Shown piece after piece: positions 1-7,349 of a stretch of DNA of 33,224 bases. This DNA is from a virus, in the IMG/VR virus record IMGVR_UViG_3300013285_000046, positions 1 to 33,224 of that record. One strand, given 5' to 3'. Numbering within the stretch: the first letter of the stretch is position 1; each line of letters begins with the position of its first letter. The notes under the pieces are model-generated. The model did not search any database and was not told where the DNA came from. It saw only the letters and a list, made by a program, of their open reading frames with translations. A program made the position numbers and the translations under genes.

Positions 1-249
1 GACCTGCAATCGGCCATAGGCCAATGGTGCAAAGACAACCCCGAGCCGATCTTAGGCATAGGCGATGAGCGTAAAGCCGGATGGACACAACGCGATCACT
101 CATGGCTGGCGTATTACGACAAAAGCGAGCGGGGGAAATTCTTACCACGTGGAAAAAACAATCTGATTAGCCTGCTGCGAGAGCAATGTCCCGCCGTGGT
201 TTGCTACCTAGGCAATAAGCCTCATAGAAGCCCGCTGGGGCCGGTCTAA
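1..249 (+). CDS. C-terminal fragment, probably of the replication initiator
   Basis: The first frame is open from base 1 to a TAA-type stop (TAA at 247-249) and gives 82 residues with no start inside the window, so this is the 3' end of a gene. It is rich in Trp, Arg and Lys (for example WTQRDHSWLAYY and a basic GKNN segment), as expected of a nucleic-acid-binding C-terminus. I do not recognise the domain itself. The window's last gene (32845 onward) is cut off on the same strand, so on a circular map this is most simply its other end. Joining the two ends directly would shift the frame, so at least some bases must be missing between them. Confidence 0.7.
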   Translation, partial: DLQSAIGQWCKDNPEPILGIGDERKAGWTQRDHSWLAYYDKSERGKFLPRGKNNLISLLREQCPAVVCYLGNKPHRSPLGPV

Positions 250-315
250 GGCAAATCCGGTCGGGTAGGGGCGGGCGATACATAAAGACCGCTGGCGACC
301 CCTCCCACGATAAGC

Positions 316-344
316 AAAAAAAGACCCCGGTTGTGACGCCGGGG
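316..344 (-). terminator. Rho-independent terminator of the small leftward operon
   Basis: On the minus strand CCCCGG, an 8-base loop and CCGGGG are followed by TC and a run of T (A-run 316-322 on the plus strand). It lies about 30 bases beyond the stop of the 375-653 gene. There is no T-run on the plus-strand side, so it acts leftward only. It also separates this operon from the convergent gene ending at 249. Confidence 0.9.
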
Positions 345-374
345 CTAAGTTTGGAGGGAGGAAACATCGTCAGA

Positions 375-653
375 CTAAATTACTCCTTCGTCCGGTTCAA
401 CGTGGAATTTGTCGCGAAATACCTCGCTCACATCACCTGCATTGTCTGCCGCCGCGCTAGGCAGGAGGTCCATCATAGTGCTGATTATATCCTCATACCG
501 GTAATGCCGGTTGCAAAAAACTTCCGGCTCCCCCACTGCCTTGATGTAGTTTATGGCGTTTATCAGCGCCACCCGGATATGCTCGTTTTGTTGCAAACAC
601 TTGTCAGTTTCATCATTGGCAAAATTAATCCAATAATCACGGTTCGATGACAT
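375..653 (-). CDS. hypothetical acidic small protein (92 aa)
   Basis: Last gene of a three-gene leftward operon. The protein is soluble and acidic, with the composition of a real gene, but I recognise no family. A GGGAGA Shine-Dalgarno lies 6 bases before the ATG at 653, and the start overlaps the end of the upstream gene by 17 bases, which suggests translational coupling. The intrinsic terminator at 316-344 follows it. Position beside the replication gene suggests an early accessory role, which is inference only. Confidence 0.8.
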   Translation of the reverse strand: MSSNRDYWINFANDETDKCLQQNEHIRVALINAINYIKAVGEPEVFCNRHYRYEDIISTMMDLLPSAAADNAGDVSEVFRDKFHVEPDEGVI

Positions 654-819
654 TGTAGGTCTCCCGGTTGTATTCTATGTCTTTACGCAACGCCAATAGT
701 TCCACTAGCGCCCCGTTGAGGGATATGCGGTCGTCTTTCGACTTGGAGTTTGTAATTTGGGTGCGCAATTGGGTAATCCGGCGCGAAAGGCGCTCCATCA
801 CGTCAAGCGGTGGCAGCAT
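637..819 (-). CDS. hypothetical coiled-coil small protein (60 aa)
   Basis: The open frame runs further upstream, but the start is set at the ATG at 819 because GGGGAGG lies 5 bases before it and the upstream gene ends there as TAATG. The protein is Leu/Arg/Lys/Glu-rich and probably helical (a segment near residues 6-25 with regularly spaced Leu and Ile, then a second helix). No catalytic motif is visible and I do not recognise the family. It is the middle gene of the leftward operon. Confidence 0.8.
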   Translation of the reverse strand: MLPPLDVMERLSRRITQLRTQITNSKSKDDRISLNGALVELLALRKDIEYNRETYNVIEP

Positions 820-962
820 TAGAGCCTCCCCATAAGATAACCGGCGAGTGCGCCGACCATCACGGCAATCAGTATGCAGCTCGCTATAGGCAGCGCCGTC
901 CGCCGTTGTTTTTCCTGCCAGATACCGTATTTTAAGTGGGCGTTCCGCTGTTGCATGGTCAT
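819..962 (-). CDS. small single-pass membrane protein (47 aa)
   Basis: A short gene with an ideal AGGAGG ribosome-binding site 3 bases before ATG 962 and a TAATG overlap with the next gene. Residues 1-22 are polar and basic; residues 23-46 form one hydrophobic helix ending in a small-residue segment (GALAGYLMG). This looks like a single transmembrane helix with the positive N-terminus in the cytoplasm. The function is unknown. Early phage membrane peptides of this size often affect superinfection or the host envelope, but nothing here proves that. Confidence 0.8.
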   Translation of the reverse strand: MTMQQRNAHLKYGIWQEKQRRTALPIASCILIAVMVGALAGYLMGRL

Positions 963-1012
963 ATCCTCCTATTATTATCCTAATCTTATCTCCGGCGTGA
1001 TTGCCTGATACC

Positions 1013-1040
1013 CATTTATAGACCGCACTCCCGCTGTCAA
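1013..1040 (-). promoter_or_regulatory. candidate promoter of the leftward operon
   Basis: Minus strand: a perfect -35 TTGACA (1035-1040), then 16 bases to TAAATG (1013-1018) or 14 to TATAAA (1015-1020), about 50 bases before the first start at 962. A second copy, GCTTGACC, lies 19 bases upstream (TTGACC at 1054-1059), giving a tandem GCTTGAC repeat. The -35 is strong and the -10 assignment is uncertain. Confidence 0.5.
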
Positions 1041-1103
1041 GCAATTAAATCGAGGTCAAGCATATTATTTTGCCGCGGTCCATACGTCGCATTCTCTTCC
1101 CCA

Positions 1104-1124
1104 GCGTACACGCGCGCACGCGTA
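1104..1124. repeat. alternating purine-pyrimidine tract
   Basis: Twenty-one bases alternate strictly purine/pyrimidine, mostly CG and CA steps, followed directly by GTATATAC (1125-1132), which also alternates. Such tracts can adopt Z-DNA or melt easily under supercoiling. The tract lies between divergent operons. Confidence 0.6.
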
Positions 1125-1131
1125 GTATATA

Positions 1132-1151
1132 CTTAGCTATAGGTAGCTAAG
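1132..1151. promoter_or_regulatory. 20-bp palindrome, possible operator
   Basis: CTTAGCTA, TAGG, TAGCTAAG: an 8-base perfect inverted repeat with a 4-base centre. It overlaps the end of a TATACT sequence that could be a rightward -10. The size and symmetry fit a dimeric repressor site; no partner is proven. Confidence 0.5.
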
Positions 1152-1491
1152 CTAAGGCCAAGCTCAACCGACAAGCAAGACGAGCAAGCCGCCAAGCTAA
1201 GCCAGGTTGAGCGTGCGAGGTTGGTGGTGATGGCCTCTACCCGCGCCGGTCCCAATTGGGGCTTTTCTATCCGCGCCGGCCCGGATAAAGCGGCTCTCTT
1301 GCTGTGCATTCAAGCCTGTTCTGTTTGCTGTTCGTCATGCCCTGGTCTGGCACTGGGCAGGCTCTGGTATGGGCTTGGCATGGGCCTTGGGGGGGCTGGT
1401 GCGGGTGCCCCTTTCGTCCCTCCCCCCAGCCAAAAACTAGATATACTGGCGTGTAAAACTATGATATGGACTTAATAGGAGGGCATGTAAG

Positions 1492-1914
1492 ATGGTTAAG
1501 AGGCGCGAGTCGTTAAACCGCTTAGAGCGTATTTTGGACATGTGGGTTACGAACCATCGTTTGCGGGACATTTGCGAGCGGGAGAGTGTTTCGATGGCGA
1601 CTGTCTTTGCTTATTTGAAGTATGCTCGTGGGACTGGGGATCATCGCGCTCATGTGCGTGCGGTTCGGTCTTCGCAGAAGCCTGTTTGGTTTTTGGATGG
1701 TTGTGTGCTGGCTGGTGAGGGTGGCGCTGACTTTGCGCTGTTGAAGCAGTTGTTATGGCCTCATGGTTATGTTCCTGCTTCGTGGCGGACGATTTTCAGT
1801 ATCTTGGCGCGGCGTTGTCGGAATGACGGCCATCTGATTGATTGCAGGAAGGGGGCGTATTTTTATGTTGGACTTAACGTGGTCACTGAAGTCTCGCCTG
1901 CTGTTGAGCAGTAA
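1492..1914 (+). CDS. HTH protein, candidate small terminase subunit
   Basis: First gene of the late operon (140 aa), directly upstream of the large terminase. Residues 8-45 look like a helix-turn-helix of the kind at the N-terminus of many small terminase subunits (RLRDICERESVSMATVFAYL). A second basic helical part follows. The start is the ATG at 1492, 9 bases after AGGAGG. Small terminases recognise the genome end and hand it to the large subunit. The assignment rests on HTH plus position, so another HTH regulator remains possible. Confidence 0.65.
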   Translation: MVKRRESLNRLERILDMWVTNHRLRDICERESVSMATVFAYLKYARGTGDHRAHVRAVRSSQKPVWFLDGCVLAGEGGADFALLKQLLWPHGYVPASWRTIFSILARRCRNDGHLIDCRKGAYFYVGLNVVTEVSPAVEQ

Positions 1915-1935
1915 TTTGTATGGCGTAAGTCTGGT

Positions 1936-3696
1936 ATGAAGTTTGATCTGCGGAAGTTTTATCGGTTTTGTTCTGAGCTTCAGATTGAGACCAAGGAGCA
2001 AGGTCTAAAGAAGCTTGGCACATTGCTTGGCACTCAGCGTTACGTGATGGAGGAGATGCAGCGTGGGCTGGAGGATGGTGCGCATCATTTTGTGATTCTC
2101 AAGGGTCGGCAGTTGGGGATTACGACGATAAGTTTGGCTCTGGACTTGTATTGGGTGTTTACTCATCCTGGCTTGGGCGCGACGTTGGTGACTGATACCG
2201 AGGAAAACCGGGAGATGTTCCGGAGCACTTTGGGCATGTATCACGAGCATTTGCCGCGTGAATGGAAGATGCCGGTTGATAGTCACAATCGGAACCAGAT
2301 GGTTCTGAAGAACCGTAGCCGGCTGTTTTATCAGGTTGCTGGTGTGCGGGCGAAGGGGACTTTGGGGCGCGGCAAGGCAATTACTTATTTGCACGGCACG
2401 GAGACAAGTTCATGGGGCGATGAAGAAGGTTTGGCGTCACTGCTTGCTTCGTTGGCAGAAACCAACTCTGACAGGTTGTATATGTTTGAGAGCACGGCGC
2501 GAGGCTTCAACATGTTCCATGATATGTATGTCACGGCCAAAAGGGCCAAGACGCAGCGCGCTATATTCTGCGGTTGGTGGCGGAACGAGTTCTACTCGAT
2601 TGACCCGGAGTCTCAGGTCTACAAGGTTTACTGGGATGGACGATTGACGGGCGAGGAGAAAGAGTGGACCCGCGACATTAAGAAGCTGTATGGGGTTGAG
2701 ATCAATTCCCGGCAGATGGCTTGGTGGCGGTGGAAGCTGGCGGAGGGCATCCGCGACGAGTCTCTGATGTATCAGGAGTTCCCGCCGACTGAGGACTATG
2801 CGTTTGTAATGACGGGCAGTTCTTTCTTTTCAAACGCTCGCTGCACGGATGCGATGAAGGACGCGAAGAAGCTGGTGCCCGAGGTCTATCGCTATGTGAT
2901 GGGCGCGCACTTTGCTGATACCGAGGTAATTCGGTCGACTGAGAAGTTGGCCACTCTTAGGATATGGGAACAGCCGATAGACACGGCTTACTACGTTATT
3001 GGGGCGGATCCGGCGTATGGGTCGAGCGATTGGGCGGATAGGTTTTGCATCAGCGTTTGGCGGTGTTATTCTGACGGCATGGAGCAGGTTGCGGAGTTTG
3101 CAACCAGTGAGTTGAATACCTACCAGTTTGCTTGGGCGATTAGCCACCTTGCCGGAGCGTATAGGAACTCGACGCTGAATCTGGAAGTGAATGGTCCAGG
3201 GCAGGCGGTGATTAACGAGTTGAGGAACTTGCGGAGACAGGCGGTTAGCGCGGGCGGGCAGCACGGCAAAGACTTGATGGATGTGCTCGGTCACATGACC
3301 AACTACCTCTGGCGGAAGAATGATTCGATGGGCGGCCCCAGCAACGCGATAGGTTGGGTGACGACGGTATCTTCCAAAGAGCGGATGATGGCCTACCTCA
3401 AGGATTACTTCGAGCGCGGGATGATGAAGATTTGCAGCCAGGATTTGATTGAGGAGATGAAGACCATTCGGCGCGATGGCGGGTCTATTGAGGCTGGCGG
3501 GCGCGGAAAGGATGATAGGGTTATTGGTGCGGCTTTGGCGGCGGCGGCTTATGCTGAACAGGTTCAGCCTCGCTTGATAGCGATGAAACTGAGCCGGGCA
3601 GTAAGCAAGGCGCAGGAGAGCAGCACCCCTGAACAGTTGAGTGTTGGCAAGAATGTGTCGGATTATCTCAAGAAGATCGGAATGTATGGCACCTAA
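1936..3696 (+). CDS. terL: terminase large subunit
   Basis: ATPase and nuclease that packages DNA into the prohead (586 aa, normal family length). The Walker A-like loop is at residues 56-64 (KGRQLGITT), the Walker B region at 149-156 (ITYLHGTE), and the coupling motif ESTARG at 185-190. The RNase-H-like nuclease carries acidic residues at D358 (VIGADPAYG), E417 (LNLEVNG) and D526/D527 (GKDDRVIGAAL). The Shine-Dalgarno is weak and lies 21 bases after the previous stop, so coupling is likely. It ends in TAATG with the next gene. Confidence 0.95.
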   Translation: MKFDLRKFYRFCSELQIETKEQGLKKLGTLLGTQRYVMEEMQRGLEDGAHHFVILKGRQLGITTISLALDLYWVFTHPGLGATLVTDTEENREMFRSTLGMYHEHLPREWKMPVDSHNRNQMVLKNRSRLFYQVAGVRAKGTLGRGKAITYLHGTETSSWGDEEGLASLLASLAETNSDRLYMFESTARGFNMFHDMYVTAKRAKTQRAIFCGWWRNEFYSIDPESQVYKVYWDGRLTGEEKEWTRDIKKLYGVEINSRQMAWWRWKLAEGIRDESLMYQEFPPTEDYAFVMTGSSFFSNARCTDAMKDAKKLVPEVYRYVMGAHFADTEVIRSTEKLATLRIWEQPIDTAYYVIGADPAYGSSDWADRFCISVWRCYSDGMEQVAEFATSELNTYQFAWAISHLAGAYRNSTLNLEVNGPGQAVINELRNLRRQAVSAGGQHGKDLMDVLGHMTNYLWRKNDSMGGPSNAIGWVTTVSSKERMMAYLKDYFERGMMKICSQDLIEEMKTIRRDGGSIEAGGRGKDDRVIGAALAAAAYAEQVQPRLIAMKLSRAVSKAQESSTPEQLSVGKNVSDYLKKIGMYGT

Positions 3697-4109
3697 TGAG
3701 CGTTCTTCCTAGAAAAGAGTTACTGGCGCGGATGGACAGGTTTGTCGCTGATAAAAAGCGCGGCATCCCATTGACGCTGTTTGCCGAGGTCGCCGGCATT
3801 ACGTATGCGCTGTTTAGGAAGAACTTCACTGAAAAGACGATGACCATGTCTGAAACAACGCAAATCCGGGTTAGCCGCGCCTTGCAGCAGTGGGAGGACG
3901 GTGAGATTGCGGTGATGCAGGGTATGTATAATACCAAGTTCACTGAGTATCGCCGGGTTGCTAAGCCGAGGATGTATCGCCACTTGGGAGTGCAAGTGGT
4001 TGATGGACAGGTGAAAATGGACGTGGGCATCCGCAATAGAGCCGATTACTCGCGGCCAACGTTTGACCAACAACTCAAAAGCGGAAAGGGGACTAACAAT
4101 GGCTATTAA
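3696..4109 (+). CDS. conserved phage protein beside terminase (137 aa)
   Basis: Its ATG overlaps the terL stop (TAATG). Residues 1-75 are helical and suggest an HTH-like fold (LTLFAEVAGITYALFRKNF); the C-terminal part is basic and ends in a flexible polar tail. To my knowledge proteins of this pattern (MxRKELL...GIxLxLFAE...NRADYS) recur next to terminase genes in podoviruses, but no function is established. A packaging accessory or DNA-binding role is inference from position. Confidence 0.8.
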   Translation: MSVLPRKELLARMDRFVADKKRGIPLTLFAEVAGITYALFRKNFTEKTMTMSETTQIRVSRALQQWEDGEIAVMQGMYNTKFTEYRRVAKPRMYRHLGVQVVDGQVKMDVGIRNRADYSRPTFDQQLKSGKGTNNGY

Positions 4110-4569
4110 ACGTGATTACAAATGCGACGCGCACGGCTTCTTTGAGGCGTGGGAACCTGAGTGCCCGTCTGGCTGCACTGAAGGCGTCAATGTCGTATTC
4201 TTGCGCGCCCCAGTTTACTTGTCGGCTAGAACGAAAACGGCTGATAAGGCGCTTAGAGGCATGGCTAAAGAGTTCAACATGACCAACATCAAGAGCACGC
4301 GGGAAGGCGAGAACCAGGGCAACTACATCACGCGGAACAACGCGCCTGCCCCCAAGCAGGAAGAACAGATGCGGGAGGCTCGTCCGGGCGATAATGCGAT
4401 TTGGGGTGGCGGCGCTGGAATCAGCCTGGCGAATGTTATGGGCGGCGGCGCATACAAGTCTGTTAAAGGCGAGTCGGTTAGTGTATTGCCGAGGGACCTG
4501 GGAAACTTGCCGGGGCCGCGGGCTGCTAGTTATACTGCCGACCATGAGGGGTTGAAAATCAAGCCATGA
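4099..4569 (+). CDS. zinc-ribbon-like protein upstream of portal (156 aa)
   Basis: The start is placed at ATG 4099, preceded by AAAGGGG, rather than an earlier in-frame ATG. Residues 9-26 carry C-x2-H ... C-x3-C (C9, H12, C22, C26), which could bind one zinc. The rest is polar with a Gly-rich stretch near residues 105-125. Similar short proteins sit between terminase and portal in other podovirus genomes, with unknown role. Its TGA overlaps the portal ATG (ATGA). Confidence 0.8.
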   Translation: MAIKRDYKCDAHGFFEAWEPECPSGCTEGVNVVFLRAPVYLSARTKTADKALRGMAKEFNMTNIKSTREGENQGNYITRNNAPAPKQEEQMREARPGDNAIWGGGAGISLANVMGGGAYKSVKGESVSVLPRDLGNLPGPRAASYTADHEGLKIKP

Positions 4570-6197
4570 TTATCCCATCCGACGCTGACGAGAGAGAGAT
4601 GTTCTACCTGGACTTGGTGGAAAAGTGCTACGTCTCTCAGGACGAGAGGAAGGGTGATTATGTTTCCCTGCGTAGTTATTTCTTGTTTGGTTCCGGACCG
4701 GAGGAAAGCCCGGCGCACTACAACAAGATTTATCCGCACATTGACCAGCTCGTCGCCTTTCTCTACAGCGCGGATCAGACCCGGTTTTCAATTGCGATGG
4801 GTGCCTCGGTTAAGGAAGCCGAGCATTCCAAAGTCCCGATTCTAACGCAGGCCCTGAACGACGAGTGGTCTAACACCAACGCTGACAACATTTTCAGCAT
4901 GGCCCTAACTTGGTCGCTGGTGTTTGGCTGCACGTTTGTAAAGTTGGTCCGGCGTCCTGGTGGCGTAGCCCCCTACATGGTCGATCCAGGTTCCATGGGC
5001 GTGCTGCGGGAAGATATTCCCTACACCGACCGGCAAGAGGCAGTCTGTCAGACCTATTATATCACGCGCTCGGAGTTGGCGCGGAACCTGTATCGGCATC
5101 CCAACCGCGATAAGCTCATGCGGCGCATTACCGAATCCAAGCACAAGCCGACAGAGATTCCGAATGCGGTCAATCGCATTATCATGTCTCAAAGCAACCC
5201 CACGATCTACGGCAACGTCAACTTGGACTTGTCGGGTGTGAATCGTATGCGGCCAGTGGTTGCCGAAGACACGGTGGAGATGCGGGAGCTTTACGTTTAC
5301 AACGATGAAACCCATGACTATCAGATAGTTACCATTGCCGAACCGGGCGTGGTGATCTTTGATAGGCCGCTATGGGATGAGGACGCGAACAAGGCTGTCT
5401 TCCTCAAGGGGGAGTTGCCGTTCATCCACATCAACCCCAACCCGCAGTATGACTACTATTGGGGCCAATCCGAAGTTTCGCGGCTCGTTTACCTGCAAGA
5501 AATGCGGAATAAGCGGATGAGCGAGATTCTGGACCTGCTTTCCAAGCAAGTGAACCCGCCAACGGCTTTGATGGGCTTTACCGGCATCCTGGACGAGAAA
5601 AACTTCGCGTTGAACCGTGCCGGTGGGTTGATCTCTACCGACATGCCCAACGGGAAGGTTGAAAAGCTCGCTCCCACGATTCCGCAAGACCTCTACAAAG
5701 AAATCACCGAGATTGACGCCATGTTTGCCGAGGCTTCCGGCATTAGCAGCATTCTTGCTGGTCGCGGCGAGTCCGGCGTGCGGTCTTCTGGCCATGCTTC
5801 GCAACTGGCGCGTTTGGGGTCTTCTCGTGCGAAGAAGCGCGCTCTTGTGGCCGAGGATGCCCTTGAAAAGATGGCAACACTTTATCTGCGGCTGAAGCAG
5901 ATAGACGACAACACCGTTTACCAAGACTCCAATGGGATGGAGTTTATCGCGGACCAGTTTACTAAGGATTTTGTGGTCAAAGTTGACGCGCATTCTAACA
6001 GTCCGATTTTTATGGAAGATTTGCGCACTTTGGCGTTTAATCTTTTTAAGGCCGGCGCGATTGATAAAAGCAGCCTGTTGGATATGTTGGAGCCTCCCAT
6101 GAAGCAGATGTTGAAAGACAACCTGAAGAAGATGGAAGCAAAAGCCGCGTCCCAGCCGCCGCACGAAGGCGGCGCTAAACTCAAGCAGGTTAAGTGA
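4566..6197 (+). CDS. portal protein
   Basis: 543 aa, the usual size of a podovirus portal, placed after terminase and before scaffold and coat. The acidic N-terminus with repeated Tyr/Phe, the central wing/stem region and the helical C-terminus (GHASQLARLGSSRAKKR then long helices) fit the portal family. The portal forms the dodecameric ring at the packaging vertex and binds terminase, then the adaptor. The start overlaps the previous stop (ATGA) and the stop overlaps the next start (TGATG). Confidence 0.88.
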   Translation: MIIPSDADEREMFYLDLVEKCYVSQDERKGDYVSLRSYFLFGSGPEESPAHYNKIYPHIDQLVAFLYSADQTRFSIAMGASVKEAEHSKVPILTQALNDEWSNTNADNIFSMALTWSLVFGCTFVKLVRRPGGVAPYMVDPGSMGVLREDIPYTDRQEAVCQTYYITRSELARNLYRHPNRDKLMRRITESKHKPTEIPNAVNRIIMSQSNPTIYGNVNLDLSGVNRMRPVVAEDTVEMRELYVYNDETHDYQIVTIAEPGVVIFDRPLWDEDANKAVFLKGELPFIHINPNPQYDYYWGQSEVSRLVYLQEMRNKRMSEILDLLSKQVNPPTALMGFTGILDEKNFALNRAGGLISTDMPNGKVEKLAPTIPQDLYKEITEIDAMFAEASGISSILAGRGESGVRSSGHASQLARLGSSRAKKRALVAEDALEKMATLYLRLKQIDDNTVYQDSNGMEFIADQFTKDFVVKVDAHSNSPIFMEDLRTLAFNLFKAGAIDKSSLLDMLEPPMKQMLKDNLKKMEAKAASQPPHEGGAKLKQVK

Positions 6198-6346
6198 TGG
6201 CTGACGAAAGCCCTCGCAGCGACCAGCCTCGGATTCAGACCAAGGACATTAGTCCTGAAAGAAATAGCCAGAGCATTGAATATCGTGTATCCTCTATTCG
6301 CCCATCCGCGCCGCGTGCAGATAGCCGCCGCATGGATCGCGGATGA
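6197..6346 (+). CDS. small polar protein (49 aa)
   Basis: A short gene whose ATG shares a base with the portal TGA. The product is highly charged and Ser/Arg/Pro-rich with no hydrophobic core, so it is probably disordered. The position directly after portal and the coupled start make it likely to be translated. No family is recognised. It is followed by two even shorter, very basic ORFs. Confidence 0.65.
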   Translation: MADESPRSDQPRIQTKDISPERNSQSIEYRVSSIRPSAPRADSRRMDRG

Positions 6347-6361
6347 AAGAAGGTGATATAA

Positions 6362-6403
6362 ATGTATCGTGCTTCAAAGCGTGCTCGTCGTCGGTCACGT
6401 TAG
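6362..6403 (+). CDS. micro-ORF encoding a 13-aa arginine-rich peptide
   Basis: MYRASKRARRRSR: seven Arg/Lys of the last eight or nine residues. AAGGTGA lies 5 bases before the ATG, a good ribosome-binding site. It is far below normal gene-finder limits. Composition resembles a protamine-like or nucleic-acid-binding peptide. Expression is inferred only from the RBS and from the second similar ORF 48 bases downstream. Confidence 0.5.
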   Translation: MYRASKRARRRSR

Positions 6404-6451
6404 TTGACGGCAGTTCAAGGGGAACAACCCTAGCAGAGAAAGGAGATTCCC

Positions 6452-6484
6452 ATGCGCAAGGGTCGTAAAGCTCGCCGGAAGTAA
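6452..6484 (+). CDS. micro-ORF encoding a 10-aa basic peptide
   Basis: MRKGRKARRK: eight of ten residues are Arg, Lys or the initiating Met, and seven carry positive charge. AAGGAG lies 6 bases before the ATG, a near-ideal Shine-Dalgarno. Its TAA stop is the first part of a 13-bp stem-loop (6484-6514). It could be a leader peptide controlling downstream translation, or a real basic peptide. Confidence 0.5.
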   Translation: MRKGRKARRK

Positions 6485-6514
6485 CTAACGGACGGCCTTG
6501 GGCTGTTCGTTAGT
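6484..6514 (+). other. 13-bp stem-loop at the stop of the micro-ORF
   Basis: ACTAACG (6484-6490) pairs with CGTTAGT (6508-6514) and the stem continues inward six more pairs (two G-U) to a CTTGG loop. No T-run follows, so it is not a classical terminator. A second hairpin CCGTCC/GGACGG (6525-6530 with 6539-6544) and a third TGCGTT/AACGCA (6577-6582 with 6590-6595) follow in the 138-base gap before the next gene. Together they could slow transcription, stabilise or process the mRNA. Confidence 0.6.
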
Positions 6515-6622
6515 CTCCGCGCTACCGTCCGCTGAGGGGGACGGACGTCAAAAAATATTCCCCCTTGTTTTTCCTGTGCGTTTTTTGCTAACGCAAAGAC
6601 GTTAAAAAAATTGGAGCGGCTT

Positions 6623-7135
6623 GTGTCGGAATCTAACGCCAAGATGATGGAATTGATGCGCTCGCAGCAGCCGTCCCCTGGCGCTGATATGGGCGCAGAC
6701 CCGAATGCACCCCAGCCTCCGTCGGGGTCGCCGATGTCTACGCCCGAACCTCGGATGGGCACACAAGAAGCGGCGCGTATAAATGTTGGCTTGGCGATGG
6801 ACTTGCTTGAACAGTCTTTGCCGGGCTTGAGTGCGGAAAGCGATGAAGGCCAGAAAGTGATGTCGGCTCTCAAGAGCCTGACCGCTATGATGGGGCCTCG
6901 CACGGCCAAGACTAACGGACTCAAGAATGCTGAAATTCTTCAGATGTTGCAAACCCTGCCAAGTGCAGGTGGCGGCAGTCCTGAAGCTAGGGCTATGGCG
7001 GCTTCGCCGCCGATGCCCGGTGCGCCTCCGAGTGCTCCTCCGGGAGCAATGCCGGGCGCTCCTCCGCCGATGCCTCCGGGAATGCCCGGTGGTATGCCTC
7101 CAATGCCGCCGGGTGGCGGCGCTCCCCCCATGTAA
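6623..7135 (+). CDS. virion/assembly protein with Pro-Gly-Met-rich tail (170 aa)
   Basis: No ATG is available near the start. I choose GTG 6623 because GGAG lies 6 bases before it; TTG 6611 in the same frame has no RBS. Residues 1-45 are polar, 45-105 helical and acidic (DLLEQSLPG, VMSALKSL), and from about residue 125 it is a low-complexity Pro/Gly/Met/Ala tail. Its place between portal and coat suggests a head-assembly or minor head protein. No family is recognised. Confidence 0.7.
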   Translation: MSESNAKMMELMRSQQPSPGADMGADPNAPQPPSGSPMSTPEPRMGTQEAARINVGLAMDLLEQSLPGLSAESDEGQKVMSALKSLTAMMGPRTAKTNGLKNAEILQMLQTLPSAGGGSPEARAMAASPPMPGAPPSAPPGAMPGAPPPMPPGMPGGMPPMPPGGGAPPM

Positions 7136-7145
7136 GGGTAAGACC

Positions 7146-7331
7146 ATGGAACTCTTTAAGCCGAGGGGCGCTGGTTCAATCCGCCGCCCGACTGATAACA
7201 GCCAAATGCACGGCCCGATCTACAACCCGTTGCGCTTCTCGCCGCTTGGTGGGCTTTCTTCCGCGTCAAAGGCCGGATCAAAGAACACTATGGCTATCAA
7301 GAAGCCCGGCGACGGGCACAAAGTCATCTGA
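7146..7331 (+). CDS. small basic hypothetical protein (61 aa)
   Basis: ATG 7146 lies 10 bases after the previous stop, with AAGGG upstream. The product is basic, Gly/Pro/Ser-rich and probably disordered. It is located between the Pro-rich protein and the scaffold-like protein in the head gene cluster. No function recognised. Confidence 0.7.
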   Translation: MELFKPRGAGSIRRPTDNSQMHGPIYNPLRFSPLGGLSSASKAGSKNTMAIKKPGDGHKVI

Positions 7332-7349
7332 GAAGGCTAGGGGGCCAAC

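Larger units (their letters stand above)
1045..1491. other. long non-coding region between divergent operons
   Basis: About 450 bases with no convincing gene. From left to right it holds a 21-base alternating purine-pyrimidine tract (1104-1124), a possible -10 TATACT (1128-1133), a 20-base palindrome (1132-1151), scattered CAAGC/AAGCTAAG repeats (1147-1204), an 8-base inverted repeat GCTCAACC/GGTTGAGC (1162-1169 and 1205-1212) and a G-run then C-run segment (about 1387-1431). It must contain the control signals for the late operon, whose first gene has AGGAGG at 1477-1483. Confidence 0.6.

Noticed and set aside
167-367. Leftward open frame over the terminator
   Set aside because: It runs through the intrinsic terminator hairpin and the end of the plus-strand gene; shadow frame.
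1221-1475. 84-codon open frame in the control region
   Set aside because: Unusual Cys/Gly/Pro/Ala composition, poor RBS spacing and no similarity to neighbours; more likely chance in GC-rich non-coding DNA.
6430-6924. 164-codon leftward frame under the Pro-rich head gene
   Set aside because: Shadow of the plus-strand gene and hairpins; no RBS and it would be a lone leftward gene inside the late operon.
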